Positions 33,394 to 42,639 of a stretch of 64,000 nt of DNA are shown piece by piece. The notes under the pieces were generated by a model, which had not been told where the DNA came from, made no database searches, and worked only from the letters and a program-made list of their open reading frames with translations. A program made the position numbers and the translations under genes. The DNA is from an uncultured Lachnospiraceae bacterium (lineage in GTDB: Bacteria > Bacillota > Clostridia > Lachnospirales > Lachnospiraceae): NCBI GenBank assembly GCA_910579615.1, contig CAJTUA010000004.1, positions 124,001 through 188,000 of the forward strand, in the 5' to 3' direction. Within the stretch, counting starts at the first letter, position 1. Every line of letters begins with the position of its first letter.

Positions 33394-34074
33394 TCAGCAC
33401 ATAATCCCCCCACTCCACTCCTCAAAGCTCGCCAACTTCTGTTTATCAATCACCCCAAGGCTCTCGAAATGCGCCGTCACCCGCGCAAACGGCAGCGGAA
33501 CCACATACTTATCCCAACGTTTCTTTAACCGTATAATACGCTTATATGTAAAATGCGCGTATACCACATGTTTCTCATGCTCGCGCGCCAACATAAACAG
33601 CAGCTTTTTCGGCTCGCGGTACGGTCCTGCCGGGCCGTCAAATGCCGCCGCCATAATCAGCTCCGGGCGGCGCGCCGCTTCAAGCATCTTCTTAAACGCT
33701 GTCTTCATCTGCATGCCGTCCGGGATGCGCAGCGCCTCGCCGCCATTGTGGTTCAGGGTATTCTCAATATAGTCCCCGCGTGTATTTGCTGTCACAATCG
33801 CACAGATATTGCGGTATTCCTTCGCCAGTTCACTCAAAAGAAGCTCCATCGAATAGCAGTCCTCATGCCAGAAACCGAACATAATGCCGGAGCGAAAAAG
33901 TTCTTTGTTTTCAATCTGGAAACGGCAGGTTTTCAGGAGAATCTTCGTATAAGTCAGGAAAATGGAATTCAGCAGCTTAAAGCGCAGCCTTGCCTTGCGC
34001 GCGCGTATCAGCATCCGGTCGCCCTGAAGTTCCTTGATGTGTTCCGGGTTGTCCATGTTTTTTCGTCTTTTCAT
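33394..34074 (-). CDS. DUF374 / lysophospholipid-acyltransferase-like protein
   Basis: 226 aa. The central FGFWHEDCYSMELLL and the motif AFDGPAGPYREPKKLLFMLA (compare HDGPRGP in DUF374) point to the DUF374 group related to LpxL/PlsC acyltransferases. It should be a membrane-associated enzyme acylating a lipid-like acceptor; the substrate is unknown. The start at 34074 (MKRRKNMDN) is preceded by GGTGACCATT; the frame is open to 34242 without a good ribosome binding site. Monocistronic. Confidence 0.8.
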   Translation of the reverse strand: MKRRKNMDNPEHIKELQGDRMLIRARKARLRFKLLNSIFLTYTKILLKTCRFQIENKELFRSGIMFGFWHEDCYSMELLLSELAKEYRNICAIVTANTRGDYIENTLNHNGGEALRIPDGMQMKTAFKKMLEAARRPELIMAAAFDGPAGPYREPKKLLFMLAREHEKHVVYAHFTYKRIIRLKKRWDKYVVPLPFARVTAHFESLGVIDKQKLASFEEWSGGIMC

Positions 34075-34337
34075 AATGGTCACCAATCCTCTTTTCATTT
34101 TTTGCTGGAATTTATTGGTTGTTTCCGGCCATCCTGCCTCCTGCGCGCCAAAGCAAAATGGGGACAGGTTTAAAAACTCCTTTATTTTGTTCCGCACGCT
34201 GCAGAGAAAGCCATAAAAATCAGAGATTTCCTTTGTGCACATTGTACCATATTCCGCAAAAAATCACAATTGTAATCTTTTAAAACCGACAAAATATGTT
34301 ACGGGGGCTGCTGCAATCCGGCAGGGAATGGTTTCCG

Positions 34338-35327
34338 TCACCACTCGCCCCGTATAATCGGACTTGCCAGATACACCACCGTCCTGTTTGTATCCTCCTC
34401 ATACCGCACGGCAACCTGCATATTAATCCTCTTCTTCTCCACCGTAATATATTCCGCCAGCAACCCGGAATACGCGTATATTGTATAAAGGTCCTCATCC
34501 CGGTTCTCGTAAACAATCTTTCCGGAAAGTTTCTTTATCATCCCGTCTGCGAGCCTGTTCCATTCCGACATTGCAAGCTTCCCATCGTAAGCCCCGAGCA
34601 GCTGCAGGGTTGTCTCCGCCTGTGTGACCCCCATCTCCTCTAAGGTTTCCAGAATAATATCCCTGTAATTTAATACATCATATGCATCATCCTGATAAAT
34701 GGACAGCTCCACATACAAATACGTGCGTGATGTATCTTCCCGCAGCGTAATCGCTTTGAGCGTCGTAGCGGCCTGCTTCGCATTCTTTGTGTACGAGTAA
34801 ATCTGGCCGGCATCCGTCTCACGGTATTCAATTTCCCCGTCAATGCGAACGCCAAGCGAGCCTGCAAGGTAGCTGATTAGTGCCTGCTTATCATGCTCCG
34901 TCAAAAATGCGGTTCCGTAATCCGCTGTAATCTGAAGCTTGCTCTCCACATACCCTGCTTCGGATGCCGCAAATGCATCCACAATATCCATCTGGCGGTA
35001 CAGCACTTTATCGGAAATGGTCTTCGTCACCGTGCCAATCAAAAGCAGCGCGCACAGCAGCAGGATAAGCTTCATTTTCAGGCTTCCTTCCACAAAGTTC
35101 CAAAAATTAATCCACTCGCTTTTTAACATCCCAGGGAACGATTGCTTTCCTGCCCCCGCCTGCATCCCCTGCCCGGCATACATCATCCCTTCCCCATCCT
35201 GCATCCCATCCCCATCAAACGCCATTTCTTCCCTGTCCACATATTCCTGCCGCCGACCGGTCAGCACCTGCTGCCTCGCCTTCAAAAATTTTTTCTGATT
35301 CTTTAACGATTGTCTCTGTCTCTCCAT
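34338..35327 (-). CDS. YwmB-like membrane protein downstream of the ATP synthase operon
   Basis: 329 aa. A basic, Gln/Arg-rich cytoplasmic N-terminus and a Met/Gly-rich stretch (GDGMQDGEGMMYAGQGMQAGAG) precede one membrane helix (about 84-102, MKLILLLCALLLIGTVTK). The exported C-terminal part (about 110-329) resembles the TATA-box-like fold of YwmB (PF08680), including QAETTLQLLGAYDGKLAMSEWNRLADGMIKKL. In Bacillus ywmB also lies near the atp genes. Its GGAGG is part of the hairpin arm of the preceding terminator. No murA or spoIID follows. Function in the family is not established. Confidence 0.75.
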   Translation of the reverse strand: MERQRQSLKNQKKFLKARQQVLTGRRQEYVDREEMAFDGDGMQDGEGMMYAGQGMQAGAGKQSFPGMLKSEWINFWNFVEGSLKMKLILLLCALLLIGTVTKTISDKVLYRQMDIVDAFAASEAGYVESKLQITADYGTAFLTEHDKQALISYLAGSLGVRIDGEIEYRETDAGQIYSYTKNAKQAATTLKAITLREDTSRTYLYVELSIYQDDAYDVLNYRDIILETLEEMGVTQAETTLQLLGAYDGKLAMSEWNRLADGMIKKLSGKIVYENRDEDLYTIYAYSGLLAEYITVEKKRINMQVAVRYEEDTNRTVVYLASPIIRGEW

Positions 35328-35331
35328 AAAA

Positions 35332-35375
35332 AAACCTCCATTCTGGTAAAAATTATTACCAGAAAATGGAGGTTT
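35332..35375 (-). terminator. ATP synthase operon terminator overlapping the YwmB ribosome binding site
   Basis: Minus strand stem AAACCTCCAT-TTTCTGGTAA with TTACCAGA-ATGGAGGTTT, followed by TTTTTTT and directly by the ATG at 35327. The GGAGG in the 3' arm is the only Shine-Dalgarno candidate for the YwmB-like gene, so the stem would mask it on read-through transcripts. Confidence 0.8.
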
Positions 35376-35393
35376 ATACCATAGAATATCCAA

Positions 35394-35813
35394 TTATCCG
35401 TGTTGCTTCTCCGCCAGTGACAGACGAACCAAGGATCTGCGCAGCGCAAGCTCCGCCCGTGCCTCGTTAATCTCGGAATCCGCGCTTTTTAAGCGGCGCT
35501 CCGCACGGGTTTTCGCTTCATTCGCGCGGTTGATGTCAATTTCCTCCGGCCACTCGCAGGACTCGGCGAGAATGACCACCTTATCCGGAAGGATTTCAAG
35601 GAATCCCTCATGAAGCGCAGCTTCCTTTACTTCCCCGTCCTTCTTGATTCGGAGGATACCCGGCGCTACAATCGCAGTCAGCGGGATATGGTCTTTTAAT
35701 ACGCCGATTTCGCCCTCTGTCGTCGTCAGCTCAATCATATCGGCTTCTTCCTCAAGGAACACCCGGTCGGGAGCAATCACCTGCAATTTAAAATACCTGC
35801 CTGACTCTGCCAT
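35394..35813 (-). CDS. atpC: ATP synthase epsilon subunit
   Basis: 139 aa. Part of the central rotor stalk of F1 and an inhibitor of ATP hydrolysis. The N-terminal beta-sandwich (LQVIAPDRVFLEEEADMIELTTTEGEIGVLKDH) is typical, and the C-terminal helical hairpin (INRANEAKTRAERRLKSADSEINEARAELALRRSLVRLSLAEKQ) is complete. It is 12 nt after atpD and last in the operon. Confidence 0.96.
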   Translation of the reverse strand: MAESGRYFKLQVIAPDRVFLEEEADMIELTTTEGEIGVLKDHIPLTAIVAPGILRIKKDGEVKEAALHEGFLEILPDKVVILAESCEWPEEIDINRANEAKTRAERRLKSADSEINEARAELALRRSLVRLSLAEKQHG

Positions 35814-35825
35814 TCGCTTTACTCC

Positions 35826-37220
35826 TTATTTGTTCTTTGTTCTGGCAATGACATCATCGATATTCCCCGCATTCAGGAAATAGCTCTCCGGAACATCATC
35901 ATGCTTTCCTTCCAGGATTTCCTTAAAGCCCTGGATGGTCTCCTGCACCGGAACATATCTTCCCGGAAGGCCGGTAAACTGCTCCGCTACATGGAACGGC
36001 TGTGAGAGGAAGCGCTGCACCTTTCTTGCGCGGGATACGAGCATTTTCTCATCCTCGGAAAGCTCATCCATACCAAGGATGGCAATGATATCCTGCAATT
36101 CCTTATAGCGCTGCAAAATCTCCTGCACGCCGCGGGCCACCTTGTAATGCTCTTCTCCGACCACGCGCGGGTCAAGAATGCGCGAGGTGGACTCAAGCGG
36201 GTCTACCGCCGGATAAATACCAAGCTCCACGATGGAACGCGACAGCGCCGTCGTCGCATCCAGATGCGCGAAGGTCGTTGCCGGAGCCGGGTCGGTATAG
36301 TCATCGGCCGGCACATAAACTGCCTGAACCGATGTGATGGAACCATTCTTTGTGGAGGTAATACGCTCCTGCAAAGCACCCATCTCCGTCTGTAAGGTCG
36401 GCTGATAACCTACAGCACTCGGCATACGGCCAAGCAGCGCGGATACCTCGGAACCTGCCTGCGTGAAACGGAAAATATTGTCAATGAATAAAAGTACGTC
36501 CTTACCGGATTTGTCACGGAAATATTCCGCCATCGTAAGACCGGTGAGCCCGACCCTCATTCTCGCTCCCGGCGGCTCATTCATCTGACCGAACACCATG
36601 GTCGTCTTGTCGATAACGCCGGACTCAATCATCTCGTAATAAAGGTCGTTCCCCTCGCGGGTACGCTCACCTACGCCGGTGAATACGGAATAGCCATTGT
36701 GCTCTGTTGCGATGTTTGTAATCAGCTCCTGAATCAATACGGTTTTTCCTACACCCGCACCGCCGAACAGACCAATCTTACCACCCCGTTGGTACGGGCA
36801 GAGCAGGTCGATGACCTTGATACCCGTCTCAAGGATTTCTGTCTCCGTGGACTGCTCCTCAAACTTCGGCGGCTTGCGGTGGATTGGCATATATTCCACA
36901 CCCTCCGGGGCAGGCTTTTCGTCGATTGGATTTCCCAGTACATTGAACATACGGCCAAGCGTATGCTCACCTACCGGTACACTAATCGGTGCACCGGTCG
37001 CCTCCGCGTCCATACCGCGCACAAGACCGTCCGTCGGTCCCATGGCGATACAGCGCACTGTATCGTCACCCAGGTGCTGTGCTACCTCTACAACCAGTTC
37101 TTTGTCATGGTTCTGTATTTTAATCGCTTCATTGATTTCCGGAAGATTTCCCTCCGAAAATTTGATGTCGAGGACTGCACCGATAATCTGAGTGATTTTA
37201 CCAATTTTGCTCTGTGCCAA
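35826..37220 (-). CDS. atpD: ATP synthase beta subunit
   Basis: 464 aa, full length. Catalytic nucleotide-binding subunit of F1. The P-loop GLFGGAGVGKTVLIQE (about 154-169), the catalytic segment GERTREGNDLYYEM and the DELSEDEK element (the beta-family DELSEED variant, about 388-395) are all present. It follows atpG by 64 nt. Confidence 0.98.
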   Translation of the reverse strand: MAQSKIGKITQIIGAVLDIKFSEGNLPEINEAIKIQNHDKELVVEVAQHLGDDTVRCIAMGPTDGLVRGMDAEATGAPISVPVGEHTLGRMFNVLGNPIDEKPAPEGVEYMPIHRKPPKFEEQSTETEILETGIKVIDLLCPYQRGGKIGLFGGAGVGKTVLIQELITNIATEHNGYSVFTGVGERTREGNDLYYEMIESGVIDKTTMVFGQMNEPPGARMRVGLTGLTMAEYFRDKSGKDVLLFIDNIFRFTQAGSEVSALLGRMPSAVGYQPTLQTEMGALQERITSTKNGSITSVQAVYVPADDYTDPAPATTFAHLDATTALSRSIVELGIYPAVDPLESTSRILDPRVVGEEHYKVARGVQEILQRYKELQDIIAILGMDELSEDEKMLVSRARKVQRFLSQPFHVAEQFTGLPGRYVPVQETIQGFKEILEGKHDDVPESYFLNAGNIDDVIARTKNK

Positions 37221-37284
37221 CTTTTCGTCACTCCTTTTCTCTTTACTTTCTGGCTAAGCCACACAAGTACGGCATCCCACCATA

Positions 37285-38151
37285 CTAGCCAATCGCATTC
37301 GCCCCGGCAATGATTTCGGTAAGCTCCTGTGTAATCGAGCTTTGGCGGGCTCGGTTGTACAGCAGGGACAAATCGGAAATCATCTCGTCCGCGTTGCTGG
37401 TCGCCGCATCCATTGCCTGCATGCGGGCACCGTTCTCACTGGCAAGTGCCTGAACCAGTGCTCCATAAATCAAGCTGTTGATATATTTGGGAATAATAAG
37501 GTCCAATGCCTCGTCCGCCGCCGGCTCATAATTCATAAGCGTTAAGTCAGCCTCCGCGCCTTCCTGCTCTTTCTCTTCGCCGCCGAATGCCACCGGCAGG
37601 AGCTTTAAGAAGGTCGGGATATGCACGACCGTATTTTTAAATACAGTGTACGCGATATAAATCTCGCCGATTTCCCCGGCCGCAAACGCTGCAAGCACCT
37701 CGCGCCCGATATCCACCGCGTCCTTAAACATCGGCTCGTTCATCACCTCGGAATAGTCCGCCTTCACCTCATAGCCACGCCTTGCAAGTGCATCCCTGCC
37801 CTTGCGCCCGACCGCATAGATAACCGCGTCTTCCTTCGCGATGCCGCTGCCCGTCACCAGTTTGATTACATTGGAGTTGTAGCCGCCTGCCAGACCACGG
37901 TTTGAGGTAACCACAATGATTGCCTTCTTCGTGGAGGCTCCGGCACTCAGATAAGGATGTGACAAGGTACTGGACTTTTTCAGCATGGAGCTCACCGTCT
38001 GATACATATAGTTGAAATACGGCAGGGAATTCTCCGCGCGCGATTTCGCCTTCTGAAGCTTGACGGTGGAAACTAACTTCATAGCCTTTGTGATCTGCCC
38101 GGTACTCTGTATACTCTCTTTCCGCCTTTTGATGTCTCTCATGGAGGCCAT
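37285..38151 (-). CDS. atpG: ATP synthase gamma subunit
   Basis: 288 aa. Rotor shaft of F1. The N-terminal helix MASMRDIKRRKESIQSTGQITKAMKLVST and the C-terminal helix DEMISDLSLLYNRARQSSITQELTEIIAGANA are the family hallmarks. It is 18 nt downstream of atpA. Confidence 0.97.
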   Translation of the reverse strand: MASMRDIKRRKESIQSTGQITKAMKLVSTVKLQKAKSRAENSLPYFNYMYQTVSSMLKKSSTLSHPYLSAGASTKKAIIVVTSNRGLAGGYNSNVIKLVTGSGIAKEDAVIYAVGRKGRDALARRGYEVKADYSEVMNEPMFKDAVDIGREVLAAFAAGEIGEIYIAYTVFKNTVVHIPTFLKLLPVAFGGEEKEQEGAEADLTLMNYEPAADEALDLIIPKYINSLIYGALVQALASENGARMQAMDAATSNADEMISDLSLLYNRARQSSITQELTEIIAGANAIG

Positions 38152-38169
38152 AGCTTCACACCCTCTCTG

Positions 38170-39678
38170 TTATTTAGTAAATTCCTTCTTGAACTCGGTA
38201 ATTGCCGCGACAAGCTTCTTCTCGCACTCGTCGTCCATTACCTTCTTCTCCCGGATGCTCGCCGGAATTTCCGGATATTTCGTATCGATATACTCGAACA
38301 ATTCCTTCTCAAATTCTCCGATATCCGCCACCTCAATATCAAGCAGGTATTTCTTCGTTGCCGCGTAGATAATGATAACCTGGTACTCGACCGGCATCGG
38401 CTTATACTGCGGCTGCTTGAGAATCTCCTTGATGCGTTCGCCCTGCGCAAGGCGCTCCTTCGTATCGGCATCCAAATCGGAACCGAACTGCGAGAACGAT
38501 GCAAGCTCGCGGTACTGCGCAAGGTCAAGACGGATGGTTCCGGCAATCTTCTTCATCGCCTTAATCTGCGCGGAACCGCCCACGCGGGATACCGACAGAC
38601 CGGCATTGACTGCCGGGCGGAAACCGGAATTGAACATCTCGGTTTCAAGATAAATCTGGCCGTCCGTAATGGAAATAACGTTCGTCGGAATATACGCGGA
38701 TACATCGCCCGCCTGCGTCTCAATAATCGGAAGCGCCGTAAGGGAACCGCCGCCAAGCTTGTCGGAAAGTCTTGCCGCGCGCTCCAAAAGCTTTGAGTGC
38801 AGGTAGAAAACATCGCCCGGATACGCCTCACGTCCCGGCGGCCTCTTAAGGAGCAGGGAGAGTGTACGGTAAGCGGTCGCATGTTTGCTCAAATCATCGT
38901 AGATGATTAAGACATCCTGCCCGTTCTCCATCCATTCCTCGCCCATCGCACAGCCGGAATACGGTGCAATGTACTGTAACGGAGCCAGCTCACTCGCGGT
39001 CGCCGCAACAACGGTCGTGTAATCCATCGCGCCGAACTCCTCCAATGTCTTTACGATGCTCGCAACAGTCGAAGCCTTCTGGCCGATTGCCACGTAAATA
39101 CACTTCACATTCTCTTTTTTCTGGTTGATAATCGTATCAATCGCAATCGCGGTTTTACCGGTCTGGCGGTCGCCGATAATCAGCTCGCGCTGTCCCCTTC
39201 CAATCGGCACCATCGAGTCAATCGCCTTGATACCGGTCTGTAACGGCGTATCAACGGATTTTCTTGAAATAACACCGGATGCCACGCGCTCAATCTGGCG
39301 GTATTTTGTTGCTGTAATCGGTCCCTTGCCGTCAATTGGCTGTCCAAGCGCATTGACAACACGGCCAAGCATCGCATCGCCGACCGGAACCTCAACCACG
39401 CGCCCGGTTGTCTTTACCGTGTCGCCCTCGTTGATATTCTTGCTGTCACCAAGCAGTACCGCACCGACATTGTCTTCCTCAAGGTTAAGAACCATACCGT
39501 ATATCTCATTCGGAAATTCCAGGAGCTCGCCCTGCATCGCCTTTTCCAACCCATGGATACGCGCAATGCCGTCGGCCACCTGGATAACGGTTCCTACGTC
39601 GGATACCTCCAGCCTGGTGCTGTAATTTTTAATCTGCTCCTTGATTACAGAACTGATTTCTTCAGGTCTTAAATTCAA
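38170..39678 (-). CDS. atpA: ATP synthase alpha subunit
   Basis: 502 aa. Regulatory nucleotide-binding subunit of F1. The P-loop GDRQTGKTAIAIDT (about 169-182) and the arginine-finger region SVSRVGGSAQIKAMKKIAG are intact. It follows atpH with 80 nt between. Confidence 0.98.
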   Translation of the reverse strand: MNLRPEEISSVIKEQIKNYSTRLEVSDVGTVIQVADGIARIHGLEKAMQGELLEFPNEIYGMVLNLEEDNVGAVLLGDSKNINEGDTVKTTGRVVEVPVGDAMLGRVVNALGQPIDGKGPITATKYRQIERVASGVISRKSVDTPLQTGIKAIDSMVPIGRGQRELIIGDRQTGKTAIAIDTIINQKKENVKCIYVAIGQKASTVASIVKTLEEFGAMDYTTVVAATASELAPLQYIAPYSGCAMGEEWMENGQDVLIIYDDLSKHATAYRTLSLLLKRPPGREAYPGDVFYLHSKLLERAARLSDKLGGGSLTALPIIETQAGDVSAYIPTNVISITDGQIYLETEMFNSGFRPAVNAGLSVSRVGGSAQIKAMKKIAGTIRLDLAQYRELASFSQFGSDLDADTKERLAQGERIKEILKQPQYKPMPVEYQVIIIYAATKKYLLDIEVADIGEFEKELFEYIDTKYPEIPASIREKKVMDDECEKKLVAAITEFKKEFTK

Positions 39679-39758
39679 GAGATAAGCACCTTCCTTCTAT
39701 AATAGTCTCGTTTCACTGCCGGGACACGCACAGACGCGCTCCCCGGCTCTCGTTTGTT

Positions 39759-40307
39759 TTACGAAAGCTGAATTTTTTGCAGCTGCTTTTCCATCTGCGA
39801 AAGCTTTGTGCGGATGCTCGAATCCACCACGCGGTCGCCGATGCGGATTACCATCCCGCCGATAAGCGCTGCATCCACCCTGTAGTGCATCTCCAGGGTA
39901 GCATAATCCGTCGTGGCAAGAAGCTTTTTACAAAGCTGCTCCTTCTGTGCGTCCGTCAGCTCTGCCGCCGAGGCCACATCCACCACGCCGATTTTTTTGT
40001 ACTCTTTCACCACTGACAGGAAATAGCCAAGAACCGCATCCAGTTCATCCGCCCGTCCCTTATCCACAATCAGTACGAGAAAGCCCGTCATATCGTCGGA
40101 CACCCTGCCGTCAAAAATTGCCTTCACCGCAGAATTTTTCTCTTCCTTGCTGATTTTTGGATGCATCAGAAGCTGCATCAGTTCGGCATTTTGCCGAATC
40201 ACCTCACGGATGCCCGCTGCCTCCTCATACAAGGTGTCTACGGACTGCTTTTCCAGAGCAAGCTCAAATAAGGCATCTCCATATACTTTCGATACTATCT
40301 TCGCCAT
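39759..40307 (-). CDS. atpH: ATP synthase delta subunit
   Basis: 182 aa. Connects the peripheral stalk to the top of F1. MAKIVSKVYGDALFELALEKQ at the N-terminus and VDAALIGGMVIRIGDRVVDSSIRTKLSQMEKQL at the C-terminus are diagnostic. The start overlaps the end of atpF by 13 nt. Confidence 0.96.
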   Translation of the reverse strand: MAKIVSKVYGDALFELALEKQSVDTLYEEAAGIREVIRQNAELMQLLMHPKISKEEKNSAVKAIFDGRVSDDMTGFLVLIVDKGRADELDAVLGYFLSVVKEYKKIGVVDVASAAELTDAQKEQLCKKLLATTDYATLEMHYRVDAALIGGMVIRIGDRVVDSSIRTKLSQMEKQLQKIQLS

Positions 40308-40900
40308 GTATCATCACCTATCTCATTCAAAGCCTCGTCCACGAGCTGTGCCTGTTTCTTGTCATCCATGCTCTCTGCCACAAACTTCCCAGCCATCATA
40401 GATGCCACAGAAATCATTTCCTTCTTTACTTCATCCTTCATCTTGCTCTTCTCGAGCTCAATTTCCTTATTCGCGCGCTGCGTGATTCTTACTGCTTCCT
40501 CCTGCGCCCCGGCTACGATGTCAGCCTCTTTCTTCATGGCTTTCTTTCTGCCCTCGGCAAGAATTTCATCCACCTCTGCATCCGCGGCCTGTACTTTCGC
40601 ATCGTACTCCGCCTTGAACGCAATCGCGTCTTCCTTCTCCTTCGCCGCTTCGTCAAGGTCTGACTGGACTTTCGCCTGGCGCCTTGCCAGCAAATCCCTC
40701 GCAGGATTAAACAGGAGATAAGATAACAGCAGGAATAAGACAAACACGGCAACCAGTGTGATTAAGACATCGGCAAGCCACTGCGCATCCAGACCAAAAA
40801 TGCGGTTCATCCACGCAAAAAGACCTTTCCCGTCCTTGTCCGTAATCACCTGCTCCAAAAACACCGTTCCCGCGTTCATAACATTAAACAAACTGCCCAC
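40295..40900 (-). CDS. atpF: ATP synthase b subunit
   Basis: 201 aa. One N-terminal membrane helix (about 38-62, WLADVLITLVAVFVLFLLLSY) after an unusually long N-terminal extension of about 38 residues, followed by a highly charged coiled coil. It forms the peripheral stalk. The start is a GTG at 40900 with GGGAGG 8 nt upstream. Typical b subunits are about 160-170 aa, so the extra N-terminal sequence accounts for the length. Confidence 0.94.
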   Translation of the reverse strand: MGSLFNVMNAGTVFLEQVITDKDGKGLFAWMNRIFGLDAQWLADVLITLVAVFVLFLLLSYLLFNPARDLLARRQAKVQSDLDEAAKEKEDAIAFKAEYDAKVQAADAEVDEILAEGRKKAMKKEADIVAGAQEEAVRITQRANKEIELEKSKMKDEVKKEMISVASMMAGKFVAESMDDKKQAQLVDEALNEIGDDTWRR

Positions 40901-40969
40901 TTATCCGGCCTCCCTTCGATTCGTATTTTTCCCGGCCAGCGGCCGGAAAATCCATTCTCCGTCTCCGAA

Positions 40970-41227
40970 TCAAAGCCTGCCGATTAACGGGTTTGCGAAC
41001 AGCAGGATAATTGCAACCGCAAAGCCGTAAAGACCGGTTGTCTCCGCTACCGCCTGCCCTAAAAGCATTGTGGACATAATCGTTCCTTTTGCGCCCGGAT
41101 TGCGGCCGACTGCCGAAGCACCGTGGCCTGCTGCAATACCCTGACCAACACCAGGTCCGATACCTGCGATCATCGCAAGACCTGCGCCAATTGCGGAACA
41201 TGCTAAAATTAAACCCTTATCTGTCAT
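40970..41227 (-). CDS. atpE: ATP synthase c subunit, probably Na+-binding
   Basis: 85 aa, two-helix hairpin forming the membrane rotor ring. The ion-carrying Glu is E62, in GQAVAETTGLYGF. The residues that bind Na+ in the Ilyobacter ring (Gln in GVGQG, Glu, the Ser/Thr next to it, Tyr) have counterparts in Q29, E62, T63 and Y67, so Na+ coupling is likely (inference). The start at 41227 has AGGAGG at 9 nt; the frame is open 9 codons further upstream without need. Confidence 0.97.
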   Translation of the reverse strand: MTDKGLILACSAIGAGLAMIAGIGPGVGQGIAAGHGASAVGRNPGAKGTIMSTMLLGQAVAETTGLYGFAVAIILLFANPLIGRL

Positions 41228-41285
41228 TTTTTGTTTCCTCCTTGTTTGTTTCAATTCACTCGCATTTGATTTTTAAGTGACCGCC

Positions 41286-42053
41286 TTACTCTTCCTCAAA
41301 ATTATTTGAGATAAATACCATCGTCAGCATCGCAAAAACATACGTCTGGATTGCGCCGGAGAACACATCAAAGTATCCGTGCAGAACCGACGGCCAGATA
41401 ATCGCAAATTTGCCAATCAAGCCATAGATCAGTCCCATCATTACCGTGCCGGATAACACGTTACCAAAAAGACGCAGCGACATCGACAGCGGAGTTGCCA
41501 GTTCGCCGATGATGTTGATTGGCGTCAGCAAAACCGGCTTGAACAGGTTCGTGATGTGCTTCATCTTCTGATACTTAAAGCCGTTGTAATGAATCAGGAC
41601 GAATGTAATCAAAGCCAACCCAAAGGTCACGCCGTAGTCTGCGGTCGGCGGCCTGAGCCCGAACAGACCCGCAACGTTGGCCACAAGGATAAAGCAAAAG
41701 ATCGTACCGATGTAATTGGAGAATTTTCCGCCATGCTTCTCACCCATGTTTGTTTTGGTAAGATTGTCGATTGCTTCAACCATGTACTCAATCACATTCA
41801 GGAACGGTCCCGGAGCTTTTTCCGGATTGGCTTTTTTGATCACTCTGTTTGCTATCAGCGCGAAAACGACCAGTGCCAGTATGACAACCAACATCGCAAT
41901 ATGCGTTGTCGTCAGCCAGACCTTCTGACCAAAGAAGTTGTACTGGAGGAATCCATCCACACCGAACGTTACTCCGTCGGAGCTGAACTGTATCGTCTGC
42001 CCCGCAAAGCCTCTTGAAAGCAAACTGTTAAGCAAACAGCCTTCATTGCCCAC
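41286..42053 (-). CDS. atpB: ATP synthase a subunit
   Basis: 255 aa. Stator channel subunit of Fo. The essential Arg is in ELATPLSMSLRLFGNVLSGTVM (penultimate helix region), and VAGLFGLRPPTADYGVTF is typical. Five or six membrane helices. Four nt separate it from the upstream AtpI-like gene. Confidence 0.96.
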   Translation of the reverse strand: MGNEGCLLNSLLSRGFAGQTIQFSSDGVTFGVDGFLQYNFFGQKVWLTTTHIAMLVVILALVVFALIANRVIKKANPEKAPGPFLNVIEYMVEAIDNLTKTNMGEKHGGKFSNYIGTIFCFILVANVAGLFGLRPPTADYGVTFGLALITFVLIHYNGFKYQKMKHITNLFKPVLLTPINIIGELATPLSMSLRLFGNVLSGTVMMGLIYGLIGKFAIIWPSVLHGYFDVFSGAIQTYVFAMLTMVFISNNFEEE

Positions 42054-42057
42054 TTTC

Positions 42058-42639
42058 TCACCTTCCTTTACTTAAAAATTTTATAATTTTATGAGTTAAC
42101 GGCTGTAAATATGCCGTAAACTTCAGGCACAACACCCCGAAAAACACCCCGAAAACATGGAATGCCTCCGGTACAAACGCGCCGATGGCAAGCGCCGCAC
42201 CCGCCATCAAAATCCGGAGGGTCGCACTTTTTTTCATATATTTCGACGCGTGCTTCTCATCCATGTCGAGTGCACGGTCAATCGTCACATACAGATGGCG
42301 CAGCATCAATCCTGCCGCACACGCCCCGAGCAGTACGCCGAATACCCAGCGGTACCACTGCGCACCCATAAAAATGCATCCGGCCGCCGCAAAGACAGCC
42401 GCACAGGCAGCCAGTCCAACCGCCATATCACGCACCGTTTCCGACGCGTTTAACGCATCCTCCACCGGGTCAATATGCACCGTCTCATCCTCCGTATCCC
42501 CGGAAAGCTTTTCTGCACCTGGCTGTGGCGGGCTTTCTTCTTCCGCGCATCCCCCGCGCTCTGCCGGGTTCCCCACATCTACGCCGCCTTCACTTTCTGT
42601 CTTCATTTCCTTTTCCGCCACTGCAGGCTGCTCCGTCAT
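42058..42639 (-). CDS. AtpI-like membrane protein of the ATP synthase operon
   Basis: 193 aa. The N-terminal 70 residues are hydrophilic and acidic (KTESEGGVDVGNPAERGGCAEEES). Four membrane segments follow (about 83-180) in two pairs around a basic loop (DMDEKHASKYMKKSATLR), as in AtpI proteins that help c-ring assembly or ion transport. The long acidic N-terminus is atypical. The start at 42639 follows GGAGAAAGACC and overlaps the upstream gene by 50 nt. The frame remains open upstream, but that stretch is Arg-rich and unlike the family. Confidence 0.8.
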   Translation of the reverse strand: MTEQPAVAEKEMKTESEGGVDVGNPAERGGCAEEESPPQPGAEKLSGDTEDETVHIDPVEDALNASETVRDMAVGLAACAAVFAAAGCIFMGAQWYRWVFGVLLGACAAGLMLRHLYVTIDRALDMDEKHASKYMKKSATLRILMAGAALAIGAFVPEAFHVFGVFFGVLCLKFTAYLQPLTHKIIKFLSKGR

